Source: Pseudogymnoascus destructans | Lineage: Eukaryota; Ascomycota; Leotiomycetes; Thelebolales; Thelebolaceae | DNA: 64,000 nucleotides | Reading direction: 5' to 3' | NCBI RefSeq assembly: GCF_001641265.1 | Contig: NW_020167522.1 | Location: forward strand, 1,612,001-1,676,000 | Shown: one piece after another, positions 31,614 to 42,939 of the stretch | How positions within the stretch are numbered: the stretch's first letter is position 1 | How the letters are laid out: each line of letters opens with the position of its first letter | The notes under the pieces: generated by a model | Databases searched by the model: none | The model's input: the letters and a program-made list of their open reading frames with translations, nothing else | Told to the model about the DNA's origin: nothing | Made by a program: the position numbers and the translations under genes

Positions 31614-33589
31614 ATGTGGTTTATCAGTACGTCAGACATATCAGTACCTCGGACACTTTTCCCGAATTTCCTACCCTCTAACTTCACAACGCGTTTTTTC
31701 CACCTTTTATTATGTCAGTGATTACCCAAGAAGCAAAAATCATTCTAGCTATTGAGGCTATCCGAACATCAAAAAATCTAAGTTGTCGGAAGGCTGCTAA
31801 GCTCTATGAAGTACCTCATTCTACACTCTGCGACAGAATGAACAGCCGAACTACTGTCTACGAATGCCAGCCTGCAATGACGAAATTAACTATACTAGAA
31901 GAGGAGGTGGTTATTCGGAATATACTTGATATGGATTCAAGAGGATTTGCACCCCAGCTTGCTGGTGTAGAAGATATGGCAAATTTTATACTCGAATCAC
32001 GTGGAGGGAGGCGCGTCGGGAAGCTCTGGGCCCACCGATTTGTACAACGACGTCCAGAATTAAAGACGCATTTTAATCACGTTTACGACTTCCAAAGGGC
32101 CTTGTGCGAAGATCCTGAACTAATTGGCGCGTGGTTTCGACTAGTGGAAAATATGAGGCAAAATATGGTGTTTTGGACTGCGACTTCTATAACTTCGACG
32201 AAACCGGGTTTATGATGGGTGTGACTTGCCCTGCAATGGTTGTTACCCATGCAGATTGACTTGGCAGAGGTAAGGCAGTTCAGCCAGGGAATCCGGAATG
32301 GGCTACAGCGATTGCTTGTATCAACAGTGACGGCTGGAGTATTCCTCCATTTTTAGTTAAAGGCAAGAATCATCTTGCAAATTGGTATACAGACGGCGGC
32401 CTTCCACACAACTGGGTAGTTAAACCGACAAGCAATGGATGGACAAACAATGAGACGGGTCTAGAATGGTTGAAACACCTCGACAAATATACTGCTGTTC
32501 GTACAAGGGGTCCATATCGAATGCTGGTGTTAGACGGGCACGAGAGTCATGAATTGGCCGAGTTCCAAGAGTACTGCAAGGCACACAACATTATAACTCT
32601 TGGACTACCTCCCCACTCGTCTCATTTAACCCAGCCACTTGATGTCAGGTGCTTTAGTGTGTTGAAGCGGGCATATGGTCAGCAGATTGAGACCTTTATT
32701 AAAGCTCATATCAACCACATTACCAAGGTCAAGTTCTTTCTCGCCTTTAGAGCAGCATATCTGGAATCCATGACAGGAGCCTAACGATAGCACTAGGAAA
32801 AGCTGCCATTCTCTTTCCCTCAACAGCCCCCTGATGTAGTCTGTAGGAAAGTTATATAATGAGAAAAATTGACTAGTGAGCTGGATACCACCAAACTCAA
32901 AAACACCCAGTCCGGGTTCCGCGGAGCTGGCTTAGTGCCTTTCGACCTGCAAGCAGTGCTTTCAAAGCTTGACGTGAGGTTACGGACTCCAACTCCCTCT
33001 AGACCCTCTACTGCCAACTCCAACCCTTGGGTCTCCCAGACCCCTTCCAACCCAACTGAAGCTCTTTCACAAACAACCCTCATTCAAAATCGAATCGCCC
33101 GTCACCAAGGAAGCTTGCCAACTCCACTCTTCGGGACAGTTATTGTGTTGGCAAAGGGTACGGAGCGACTAGCACATGAGAACACCCTTCTGTCCGCTGA
33201 GGTACATACCCTTCGAGCAGCCAACGAAGCCCTTAGCAAAGGCCGCAGGGCTAAAAAGGGTCATGTCTGTGAAGGAGGTGCACTTATAGTAGAGGATGCA
33301 CAGGATATTATCGCACAGAAGGATGTGGATGAGCAGGTACGACGCGACGTACGTGCGGTTGGGGGTAGTTGCAAGGAGGGGCAACCGTCTAGGCAATGCT
33401 GTGGGATCTGTGGAAAAGCTGGTCATAATGCGCGAACTTGTCAAGAAGCTATAGATATGTCTAGTTCATCTGATTCCACTTAGTTATAGTTAATTTAATA
33501 TGTTATGGTTGATTTATTAATATTCAAAGTAGAATGCCAAGGAAAAGTGTCCGAGGTACTGATATGTCTGACGTACTGATAAACCACGT
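31614..33589 (+). mobile_element. pogo-like DNA transposon (pogo-2), full length, inactive
   Basis: A 1976-bp element with inverted repeats of about 50 bp (ATGTGGTTTATCAGTACGTC... left; right arm, inverted, ACGTGGTTTATCAGTACGTC...), TA on both sides (31612-31613, 33590-33591). The only mismatch seen near the tip is C/T in ACGTGG versus ATGTGG. The transposase belongs to the same subfamily as pogo-1. Confidence 0.9.
31712..33483 (+). pseudogene. pogo-type DDE transposase of pogo-2, broken
   Basis: Starts MSVITQEAKIILAIEAIRTS. The N-terminal HTH region is open to about 32155, where one base is lost before the first catalytic motif (DCDFYNFDETGFMMG in another frame). A TGA interrupts VVTHAD*LGRGKAVQP. 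MLVLDGHESH and QPLDVRCFSVLKRAYG are present. Around 32775-32880 about 90 bp of non-homologous sequence with stops separates YLESMT from GFRGAGLVPFD. The C-terminal zinc knuckle CGICGKAGHNARTC and SSSSDST tail remain. At least three independent lesions make it non-functional. Confidence 0.88.
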
Positions 33590-34578
33590 TAATACATACC
33601 CTATAACTAACCAATAATTATAATCTTGTAATCAAAAGTAGAAATATTAGGCGAGGACTTCCAAATATCAAGTGAGGTACGTATTGAATAGTTTACAACA
33701 CTTAAGAACTATTCTATCAGGCTTTTAGTTCTCCTTTTTGTATGTACTGTTATATACTATTAAGGCTTCTTAATATTGACTATTATGTCTTATGAGCGAT
33801 CTTTAAGCTCTCCTATACACAACTATAGCGATGTCTTCTCTCTTGATACTCTTTAGCCTACTGATTAAATACCTACAATTAGGTCCTCACAACAACTAGA
33901 TGACCAATGGGATGAATTGGTTAAAATCCGAGGCCTAAATGTGTTTAAGTAGATGCCTTCAAAGGCAAATATCTTCATTCACTAGTGGTAGAACCAGACT
34001 TAGTATAAAGAGAGACTAAACGAATTCCCAATCACTCATAGTCAAATCAACTAGGGTACAACAGCTCGGACATCACTCTCATGGAGACACTTTGACTAAG
34101 GGGCTCGGAAGTCAACTAGCAATTCTAATTGACCTAAGTATCAAAGCCTCTAGGACAAGTACAATGAGTTCTCACCTAAAATCTGCTAGATGTACAAGGA
34201 AATCTTCTTAGCATACTAGACTATGCCAGTCCTAGCTTAGACTTTCACAATCATCACCAGTAAGTAGTATTACTATAAGTATTGCTATAAACAGTACTGA
34301 CTATTTAATAGAGTATGAGCCTACAGTCAGAAGATGATCCGAAAGAAGCATTCTACAGCAACCCTATGGCAGCGCCTTGATGTTATGGCAGCATGCTCTA
34401 CAACTTGCCCTCTATGGTCTTGTCCTAGGTGCACGGGTGTGCATTATCTCTTGATAACTAGTCTAGTCTAGGAACAAGGATCTCATTTATGGGTATTATA
34501 GCAACCTTTATAACAGCAAAATGGGAATACCAGGAAGCTTTAATTGGATTTGAATATCTTGATATAGCTCATAACGTA
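33590..34578. other. AT-rich region, left part of a decayed hAT element
   Basis: The last 100 bp before pogo-4 can be read on the plus strand as FMGIIATFITAKWEYQEAL then IGFEYLDIAHN, the hAT block that precedes the one found right of pogo-4. Further left I see only degraded AT-rich sequence with many stops in all frames. Confidence 0.5.
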
Positions 34579-36421
34579 ACGTATGGGGTAGTCGGACATA
34601 CGGGGTAGTCGGACAAAAATGCCCGACTACCAACTCAGAACCTTCATACCTTCCACCATGAACATCCCACAACCATACAGTCGTGCTCAGATTGAAGACA
34701 ACATCCAAAAGGCTGTCATTGCGCTCCAATTGAAGGAATTCAAATCAATTAGACTTGCTGCAGACCACTTCGAAGTTCCTAAGTCAACTCTTGCTGATAG
34801 GATGTCTGGGAAGAAAACGCGTGCTGTAGCTCACAAAATTGAACAAGCTCTCTCAAATGCAGAAGAAAATACACTAGCACGATGGATTACACGTCTCACT
34901 GCCACGGGTTTTCCTGCAACTCCTATGTTGATCAAGGAAATGGCTAAAGAAATTCGCGTACGACGCGTCCAAATCACGTCTTCTCAAACCACTCTTCGGA
35001 CCAATCCTACCCCCATAGGCCATGAATGGATCTATAGATTCTTAAAACGACATCCAAACTTTAAAGGGGTCTACTCAAGACAACTAGAGTCTGCACGACA
35101 TAAAGAAGCCACTCCTATAAAGATTTCAGCTTGGTTTGACGCGTTTAAAGCACGAATTGAAGAGCGAAAGTACAAGCCATGCAACATCTATAATATGGAT
35201 GAGACAGGTTTTGCAGTTGGAGAGACTCAATCCACGCGAATAATTGTTGATTCTACCTTGAAATCCAATTGGAAGGTCACAGCTGGGAAGCAGGAGTGGA
35301 TAACTGTACTTGAATGCATTGATGCAGACGGTGGTGCTTTACCACCTATGATTATATTCAAGGCTAAGAATACCAATTCAAGTTGGATTCCAAAGGACAC
35401 CCTACAAACTGGCACTTCTCAACAAGTAATAGTGGCTGGACTTCAAACAGTCATGGATTTGAGTGGTTGCGGAAGGTATTTGAGCCTGAGTCACGCAAAA
35501 AGTCTGGAAATCACCCGCGAATGTTGATTATGGATGGCCATTCTAGTCACATTACTGGCGATATGATTGCACTGTGCATTGAGAATGACATCGACCTTCT
35601 TATTCTACCGCCTCATTGCTCTCATCTACTCCAACCACTTGATGTTGGGGTGTATGGACCTCTTAAGCGATTTCATGCTCAGGAAGTAGATCGGTATACT
35701 CGAGCAGGAATAAAGCGAATCCAGCGCTCCCACTGGGTTGAAATCTTCTGGTGTATTCGAGAGAAGGGTCTTATACCTCAAAACATTAGAAGTGGGTGGA
35801 GGGCAGCAGGTTTAATACCCTTTCTCCCAGAAAGAGTTCTGGCTAACCTTCCACTTCCACCAACCGAACCACCTCGCACTCCTCAAAACTCAACCAATAT
35901 CACTACTCTGGATCTCTCAATACTCCGAAGTTCTCCTCCAGATGGAACTGAACTAAGGCATGCAAATTTAGTATTTAATTCAAGTATGGCAACTTGTGAC
36001 TCTCCTGCTTCACCAACTCGACGCTATGCCAAGAGAATGACTAGGCTGGTTGAAAGTCAGAATGCTGAACTCAGCATCCTTCGGAAGGAGGTAAAAGAGT
36101 ACAAAGAGATACTTGAGACACGAAAGAAAAGAACTACGGGCAAGAGAATTAAGTTGCAAGGCGAATTTGTATTCAGTACCGAGGAAGTGTTGAAAATTGT
36201 CCGGGAGGCAGAGTTGAAGTCAACCGAGAAAAGACCACGTGGAAGGCCACGCAAACGGCCAATTGAAGAAGTAGACGAGGAAGTTGAAGAGGAAGAGGTA
36301 GAGAACGATTCAAGCGACCCAGAATTGGAATTGGAGGAGTGTGTGGCACGTAGGACTCGGTCAACTAGAGTAGAATAAACTTTTTGTCCGACTACCCCAT
36401 ATGTCCGACTACCCCATACGT
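34579..36421 (+). mobile_element. pogo-like DNA transposon (pogo-4) inserted in a hAT element
   Basis: An 1843-bp element whose arms each contain two copies of GGGGTAGTCGGACA (left ACGTATGGGGTAGTCGGACA..., right arm the inverse), with TA on both sides (34577-34578, 36422-36423). The flanking sequence continues a hAT transposase on the left (LDIAHN) and right (RKELAIIVRHVISQYHLDG), so pogo-4 landed inside it. Its transposase is a different subfamily from pogo-1 and pogo-2: it has AT-hooks instead of a zinc knuckle. Confidence 0.9.
34619..36378 (+). pseudogene. pogo-type transposase of pogo-4, one frameshift, AT-hook tail
   Basis: First part (34619 to about 35400): RAQIEDNIQKAVIALQL, HTH (LAADHFEVPKSTLADRMSGK), CENP-B-type HTH (GHEWIYRFLKRHPNFKGVYS), first Asp in YNMDETGFAVGE. 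One base change in length near 35385-35410 moves the frame; the second part reads PTNWHFSTSNSGWTSNSHGF, MLIMDGHSSH (second Asp) and LLQPLDVGVYGPLKRFH (third Asp). The C-terminus has a coiled-coil-like segment, an AT-hook (KRPRGRPRKRP) and an acidic stretch. Only one lesion is visible, so this is the youngest-looking pogo copy in the window. Confidence 0.88.
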
Positions 36422-36423
36422 TA

Positions 36424-37400
36424 CGTTACTAGAAAGGAACTTGCAATTATTGTTCGGCATGTTATTTCCCAATATCATTTAGATGGTAGAGTTCATTGCA
36501 TTACTACTAATAATGCAAGCAACAATACTTTAATAATAGGGTCAATTAAAGATATGATGGAGGAGCTCTCATTAGAGCCAACAAGATATCACGATGGAGT
36601 TATTCACCATATACCATGTTTTGCACATATTATCCAGCTTGCACAAAGGGCTCTCCTTAGGTCAATTCGACTAAATCCAACAAACTTGGAACTATAGGTT
36701 GTTGGGATGAAAATTCAGCAATAGAGCTTGATAGCCTAAGTGTAGATAAGGGTATTCTATGGACACTTGCAAAGGTATGTTTATAGTAATCTTTATAGTA
36801 ATCTTTATAGTAATAAGTACTAATACAAAACTAGCTTCGAAAGCTAGCTGTTTTTGTAAATTTAAGCTCATAGTGAAGAGAGCATTTTATGGCAACCTAA
36901 AGGTAGTGTGGAGATGGAGTTAAAGTCCTACAGCTTATTCAAGATGTGTCAACTCGATGGGACTCAACTCTTCATATGATGCTACGAGCAGTCTTACTCT
37001 AAGAAGCTGTTGAAGCTTCTGGACCTCAAATATAGGTAGAGCAAGTAGAGCACGATTAGGGTTTGTTCTACTAGGCTATGATGAGATTTTCGAAGCACTT
37101 AAGGAGTGCACCTGTCGGTTAAAACAACTACAAGATGCATGGATTCCAAAGCTTCTTAAAGCTATCGACAAAGCTTTTCAAAACCTTGACAAATATTACA
37201 GTAAATCCTATAAAGGTATTAGTAGCTTTTATGCCTTTGGTGCTATTCTATCTCCACGATTAAAGATGGAAGTATTTAACCCTGATTATTGTTGGCTAAA
37301 CCCAACTAAAAATTGGCAAGGGCATTTTGAAGGTCAATTCTAGGAGCTATATACTAAACATTACGCTAACCAAGAATGATTAAGGCAACACCAAGACTAA
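36424..37400 (+). pseudogene. hAT-family transposase relic
   Basis: The first block is open (RKELAIIVRHVISQYHLDGR, CITTNNASNNTLIIGSIKDM, then HIPCFAHIIQLAQRALL). These correspond to the hAT catalytic TDNASNN block and the C-x2-H segment. Further right, in changing frames, VSTRWDSTLHMMLRAVLL and a His-rich C-terminal part are recognisable among many stops. It has multiple frameshifts and TAG/TAA stops and is dead. The left portion lies on the other side of pogo-4. Confidence 0.75.
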
Positions 37401-37515
37401 AATAGCCAGGGTTAGCACAAATAATCATAATAATCATGACTATTCAAATAGTCAAATATTACATAAGCATGATTATTCATAATCATGAATATTCATGATT
37501 ATCACATGATGTTAG

Positions 37516-38425
37516 TGTAATGGTGGGTGCACCAGATGTGAGAATCTAGCCACCCAAGGAAGGGGATGAGTTTACTAAGACAACACACTGTCTTCGGAAA
37601 AAGAGCCAAAGGGTCGTAGCTTAGACTATTCCACAACGCAGCAATCAGGTGTATGGTATAGTCGAGTGATTTAGACAAGTTGTAACAAATGTTGAGTCTG
37701 AGAACTCAGGGATAAGTCAGAGGTTAGCACCTCACTGACTTTTCAGAAACAAGGAGTAACAAGATCAATGCTTGGAAGCTTGGAATAGACGTGGAAGTAT
37801 GTGATAGTCGATTTACTGTATTGTCTGCTTGCCCTTTCTTAAGGAAAGGGCAATCCTATTTATGCTAAAGGAGTGTAGTTCTCTCATTTTCCAAGACTTT
37901 CCATGACTAACTAGGCTTGGTAACTGTAGCCGACATAAGAGAATCCCATAGAACCATCTCCTAGGTTCCTAGCCTATAGGAAGTGAAAGGAGATCCAAGG
38001 TCAGAGTACCCCTATAGACAAATTATGTCATAACTTAACCAATCTTGTGGGTAACTAAGGAGCGATGACGTGTAATGAATCATAGAGGGTTGTAGAAGCT
38101 TTTGGAGCTATCGTTTATGTTCCTAGGCCTCTAGTTGATAGAGATATGTCATGTGTAGTATTAGCCCAGTAACTAAGGAGTGATGTCATGTAATGAATTA
38201 TAGAGGGTTGTAGAGATATGCTATGTGGTCATATCGGCCCAGTAACTAAGGAACAATGACGTGTAATGAACCATAGAGGGTTGTAGCAATCATTGAGTAG
38301 TATTGCTCTTGTTGTTGGTGTGACAAGCCAAAATATGTATTGTGACTTGTAGGTTTGAGGAGGAGATTTCTAAGTTTGCTCTTGAGTTTGATAGCAAACT
38401 GAGTGCAACGAATGTCAGTATGACA
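37516..38425 (-). mobile_element. Solo LTR, family LTR-1, copy B
   Basis: Reverse orientation: begins TGTAATGGTGGGTGCACCAG and ends GAATGTCAGTATGACA. It is flanked by a perfect 5-bp duplication GTTAG (37511-37515 and 38426-38430). Length 910 bp. Confidence 0.9.
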
Positions 38426-38461
38426 GTTAGAATCACGTGGCCTAAGTAATTATCTAGTATA

Positions 38462-39132
38462 ACGTGGTTTATCATGACCCCAGACATATCATGACCCCAG
38501 ACATATCATGACCCCAGACATATCATGACCCTTCTACCTTTCAACTCCAACACGCGTTATCTTCACATTTGATGATGTCAGTACAAACTCAAGAAGCACG
38601 AATCATTTTAGCTATGGAAGCTATTCAATCATCCAAAAAAAATTACTCTTCGCACTGCTGCAAAACTTTACAATGTGCCACGTTCTATGCTTAGTGACAG
38701 AATGAATGGTCATTCTACTATCCATGAGTGCCGGCTAGCAAATCACAATTTGACTAAAACAGAAGAGGAAGTCATTGTTCGATATATACTTGATTTAGAT
38801 GTGAGGGGGTTTGCGCCTCGGATAGCTAGTGTGGAAGATATGGCAAATCTCATTCTAACATCATAGGGAGGAAGACATGTCAGACAGCTGTAGGCTCATC
38901 AATTTGTCAAACGACAACCAGAACTTAAGACAGGTTTTAATCGCTTTATGATTTCTAAAGGGCATTGTGCGAAGATCCTGAGCTAATTGGCACGTGGTTT
39001 CGACTAGTGGAGAATGTGAAGGCAAAATATGGCATCCAAGACTGCGATTTCTACAACTTTGATGAAACGGACTTTATGAGGGGCATAATTTGCTCAGCAA
39101 TGATTGTTACACGTGCGGACCGACGTGGCAGA
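38462..39132 (+). mobile_element. pogo-like transposon fragment (pogo-3), right part missing
   Basis: The left end (ACGTGGTTTATCATGACCCC) is preceded by TA (38460-38461). The inverted-repeat arm contains three to four copies of a 17-bp unit ATATCATGACCCCAGAC (38469-38530). A decayed transposase of the pogo-1/pogo-2 subfamily follows: SMLSDRMNGHSTIHECRLAN, FAPRIASVEDMANLIL, then LCEDPELIGTWFRLVENVKA and YNFDETDFMRG (G to D change next to the first Asp region). Similarity to pogo-1 stops abruptly at about 39132, where LINE sequence begins; no right end is present. Confidence 0.85.
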
Positions 39133-41497
39133 GTGGACTCTGTGTGTCCCTGTCGAAGAGGTGTCGCTGGTATGCCTCCTGGCATTGCACCACCACGATG
39201 CTGGGTTGCCTTTGCCGTGGTCCGGCTTGCCTGTAGTCTTAATAGAGGTGCTAAACACATCCCCTAGGATGGTGGCATACCTGTCGATGCATGAGGTATC
39301 GGTGGTATTGGACGGTGGCGATACCGTTATGGATGAGCCCAGCGAATTGTCATACTGACATTCGTTGCACTCAGTTTGCTATCAAACTCAAGAGCAAACT
39401 TAGAAATCTCCTCCTCAAACCTACAAGTCAACATACATATCTTGGCTTATCACACCAACAACAGAAGCAATACTACTCAACGATTGCTGCAAACTCTTCT
39501 ACTACATCTGTTTATGCTACATATATCACGGCATATCATTTGGACACTCATTGAACAAGTTATTAAGAAAATCTCCTCCTTAAGGGGGTGGGCCAATACT
39601 ACCACATGGCATATCTCTACCAACTAGAGGCCTAGGAACATGAACGATAGCTCTAGAAGCTTCTACAACCCTCTATGATTCATTACACGTCATCGCTCCT
39701 TAGTTACCCACAAGATTGGTTAAGTTATGACATAATTTATCTATAGGTACTCTGACCTTGGACCTCCTTTTCACTTCCTATAGGCTAGGAACCCAAGAGA
39801 TGGTTCTATGGGATTCTCTTACGTTCACTACATGATTAGCAAGCTAGTTGTGGGTCGCACTTGATTTCTAATACATTTACCAAGCCTGGTTAGTCATGGA
39901 AAGTCATGGAAAATGAGAGAACTACACTCCTTTGGCATAAATAGGATTGCCCTTTCCTTAAGAAAGGGCAAGCAGACAATACAGTAAATTGACTATCACA
40001 TACTTCCACGTCTTTTACAAGCTTCCAAGCATTTATCTTGTTACTCCTTGTTTCTGAAAAGTCAGTGAGGTGTTAACCTCTGACTTACCCCTGAGTTCCC
40101 AGACTCAACATTTGTTGCAACTTGTCTGAACCACTTCACTACATCACACACCTGATTGCTGCGTTGTGGAATAGTCTAAGCTACGACCCTTTGGCTCTGT
40201 TTCCTAAGACAGTGTGTTGTCTTAGTAAAATCATCCCTTCCTTGGGTGGCTAGATTCTCACATCTGGTGCACCCACCATTACACAAATTTGGGGAGGTCA
40301 AGGGTCAGGGATTCTGTAGTGGTATTGCTATAGTGGGACTGTACCACGGCCGGGAATGGTTGTGACTTGTGTCTCATGGTCAGAGCCGCTGTGCATGTCC
40401 AGTCGGACTGTAGATTGGGCGAAAGGGATGTTGGAGAAGGTAAGGTCAAGGACGTGTCCAGCGCGTTGCATAGGGACCCTGGGATCCCAATAAAGTCCAT
40501 GCCGCTATCTCCTGCCCAGCGTGCTAGCTCTGCGCCTTGGTGGACTGATTGTATTCCTGGCTCAAACATGTCGTGCCAGCATTAAAGTCCCCTCTGACTA
40601 GGCAGTTTGGTGGGAGTGTGAGGTGCATGATGTAGTCGAGCACCTGGGGGTTGAGGGGTTGTCGGTAGATGTTGAGGATGGCATAGCCATTGACGTCTAA
40701 CCAGAGCATGTCCCGGCTGCTCATAGGGCAGCGTTGTTGGGTGAGGCCAGCCCCCTTTCGTACATAAGTCATGACGCGGGGCCGCTCTTTCTCATGCTGT
40801 GCTGCTTCTGTGTTGTCCCAGCTGTCGACTGGTGCATAGCAGTCGTAGCCTGGATGGTTCTGTGTTTTGGAGCCAGGGAAGGAGAAGGGTCCCTGTATGC
40901 AGACCACATCCATTTTTTCTAAGAAGGCGATATGGAGGGCTGTGATGTGGCAGGGGGTGCTCTTGCCGGTGTTTGCCCACCAGACTAGTAAGTCGCGGTT
41001 TCTAGGCTGTTTGTGGCGGCGGTGGCCATGGTGTGTTTGTATATGGTGTTATAACATGTGGAGGTGGTTGTGTCGATGTCCATGTCCCCTACAGGGCTAC
41101 TCAACGGGTTGTCAGCCTGGTTGAAGCTTTGCACTGAGAGTTCAGGTTGAGGCTTCGGCGGGAGGCTGTGATGTTGTTGTCACTGCTTGGGGCTGCTTCA
41201 GTCTCATATGCTGTGATAACTGAGCCCCATTTTCATTTTGGCAGTGTTTGCCACAGCCCCAGAACCGCAACCTCACTGGTTGCTAGGCCTAGGGCCTGGG
41301 ACTGAGGTTGCAGTTCTGGGGCTGTGGCAGGTGTTGTGTGGCTGTCCCGGAAGGATCTGTCCCCTTGATGGCATATGGGTCGAGCTCCCATTTGGTGGGC
41401 TTAATGATCTTCCCATGCTTCCATTTGGGGGCTGCTGGGCAGTTGTGGTGGTCTGCAGGGAAGGGGCCGTGGCAGTTAGCGCATCATGGGTGATCGG
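39133..41497 (-). mobile_element. LINE (non-LTR retrotransposon) fragment, endonuclease region
   Basis: Minus-strand remains of a fungal LINE (Tad-like) ORF2 N-terminus. From right to left: ANTGKSTPCHITALHIAFLE, MDVVCIQGPFSFPG, TYVRKGAGLTQQRCP, DMLWLDVNGYAILNIYRQP and LVRGDFNA, i.e. the EEP endonuclease order. A frameshift at about 40570 is followed by MFEPGIQSVHQGAELARWAG, IPGSLCNALDTSLTLP and SDHETQ-like sequence, then LDLPKFAGLIHNGIATVQ across the LTR-1 copy C insertion. The usual catalytic E in CIQEP is G here. No reverse transcriptase remains; the fragment ends against pogo-3 on one side and LTR-1 copy D on the other. Sequence upstream of about 41000 may be ORF1/spacer. Confidence 0.75.
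39348..40283 (+). mobile_element. Solo LTR, family LTR-1, copy C
   Basis: 936 bp, TGTCATACTGACATTCGTTG ... CACCCACCATTACA. Flanking 5-mers are CGAAT (39343-39347) and CAAAT (40284-40288), a target duplication with one G/A difference. It interrupts the LINE fragment: removing it rejoins LDLPKFAGLIHNG. Confidence 0.88.
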
Positions 41498-42432
41498 TGT
41501 AATGGTGGGTGCACCAGATGTGAGAATCTAGCCACTCAAGGAAGGGATGAATTTACTAAGACAACACACTGTCTTAGAAAACAGAGCCAAAGGGTCGTAG
41601 CTTAGACTATTCCACAACGCAGCAATCAGGTGTGTGATGTAGTGAAGTGGTTCAGGCAAGTTGCAACAAATGTTGAGTCTGGGAACTCAGGGGTAAGTCA
41701 GAGGTTAACACCTCACTGACTTTTCAGAAACAAGGAGTAACAAGATGAATGCTTGGAAGCTTGGAAAAGACGTGGAAGTATGTGATAGTCGATTTACTGT
41801 ATTGTCTGCTTGCCCTTTCTTAAGGAAAGGGCAATCCTATTTATGCCAAAGGAGTGTAGTTCTCTCATTTTCCATGACTTTCCATGACTAACCAGGCTTG
41901 GTAAATGTATTAGAAATTAAGTGCAACCCACAACTAGCTTGCTAATCATGTAGTGAACGTAAGAAAATCCCATAGAACCATCTCTTGGGTTCCTAGCCTA
42001 TAGGAAGTGAAAAGGAGGTCCAAGGTCAGAGTACCTATAGATAAATTATGTCATAACTTAACCAATCTTGTGGGTAACTAAGGAGCGATGACGTGTAATG
42101 AATCATAGAGGCTGTACAAGCTTCTAGAGCTATCGTTCATGTTCCTAGGCCTCTAGTTGGTAGAGATATGCCATGTGGTAGTATTGGCCCACCCCCTTAA
42201 GGAGGAGATTTTCTTAATAACTTGTTCAATGAGTGTCCAAATGATATGCCGTGATGTATGTAGCATAAACAGATGTAGTAGAATAGTTTGCAGCAATCGT
42301 TGAGTAGTATTGCTTCTGTTGTTGGTGTGATAAGCCAAGATATGTATGGTGACTTGTAGGTTTGAGGAGGAGATTTCTAAGTTTGCTCTTGAGTTTGATA
42401 GCAAACTGAGTGCAACGAATGTCAGTATGACA
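41498..42432 (-). mobile_element. Solo LTR, family LTR-1, copy D
   Basis: Reverse orientation, 935 bp, TGTAATGGTGGGTGCACCAG ... GTCAGTATGACA. The left flank is ATCGG but the right flank (AAGAG) does not match, because copy D abuts the interior of a second, oppositely oriented copy (E). With copy C it forms a long inverted repeat around the LINE fragment. Confidence 0.85.
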
Positions 42433-42910
42433 AAGAGCAATACTACTCAACGATTGCTACAACCATCTATGATTCATTACACGTCATCGCTCCTTAGTTA
42501 CTGGGCCGATATTACCACATAGCATATCTCTACAACCCTCTATGATTCATTACATGACATCACTCATACTACCACATGACATATCTCTATGAACTAGAGG
42601 CCTAGGAGCATGAACGATAGCTCTAAAAGCTCCTACGAACCTCTATGATTCATTACACGTCATCGCTCTTTAGTTACCCACAAGATTGGTTAAGTTATGA
42701 CATAATTTGTCTATGACATAATTTGTCTATAGGGGTACTCTGACCTTGGACCTCCTTTTACTTCCTATAGGCTACGAACCTAAGAGATGGTTCTATGGGA
42801 TTCTCTTACGTTCACTACATGATTAGCAAGCTAGTTGTGGGTCGCACTTGATTTCTAATACAGTTACCAAGCCTGGTTAGTCATGGAAAGTCTTGGAAAA
42901 TGAGAGAACT
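42433..42910 (+). mobile_element. LTR-1 fragment, copy E (both ends missing)
   Basis: Plus orientation. It starts AAGAGCAATACTACTCAACG, which in copy A lies about 120 bp inside the LTR, and stops at GAAAATGAGAGAACTA. Details such as the duplicated CATAATTTGTCTATGA and the wording around 42585-42650 match copy A better than copies B-D. Confidence 0.85.
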
Positions 42911-42939
42911 AAGGCTTTCTGTTCATCGCTTTTTAATCT

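Noticed and set aside
23966..42910. A full-length LTR retrotransposon using two LTR-1 copies as its ends
   Set aside because: Neighbouring copies are in opposite orientation or have their own target duplications, and no gag/pol, primer-binding site or polypurine tract lies between them.
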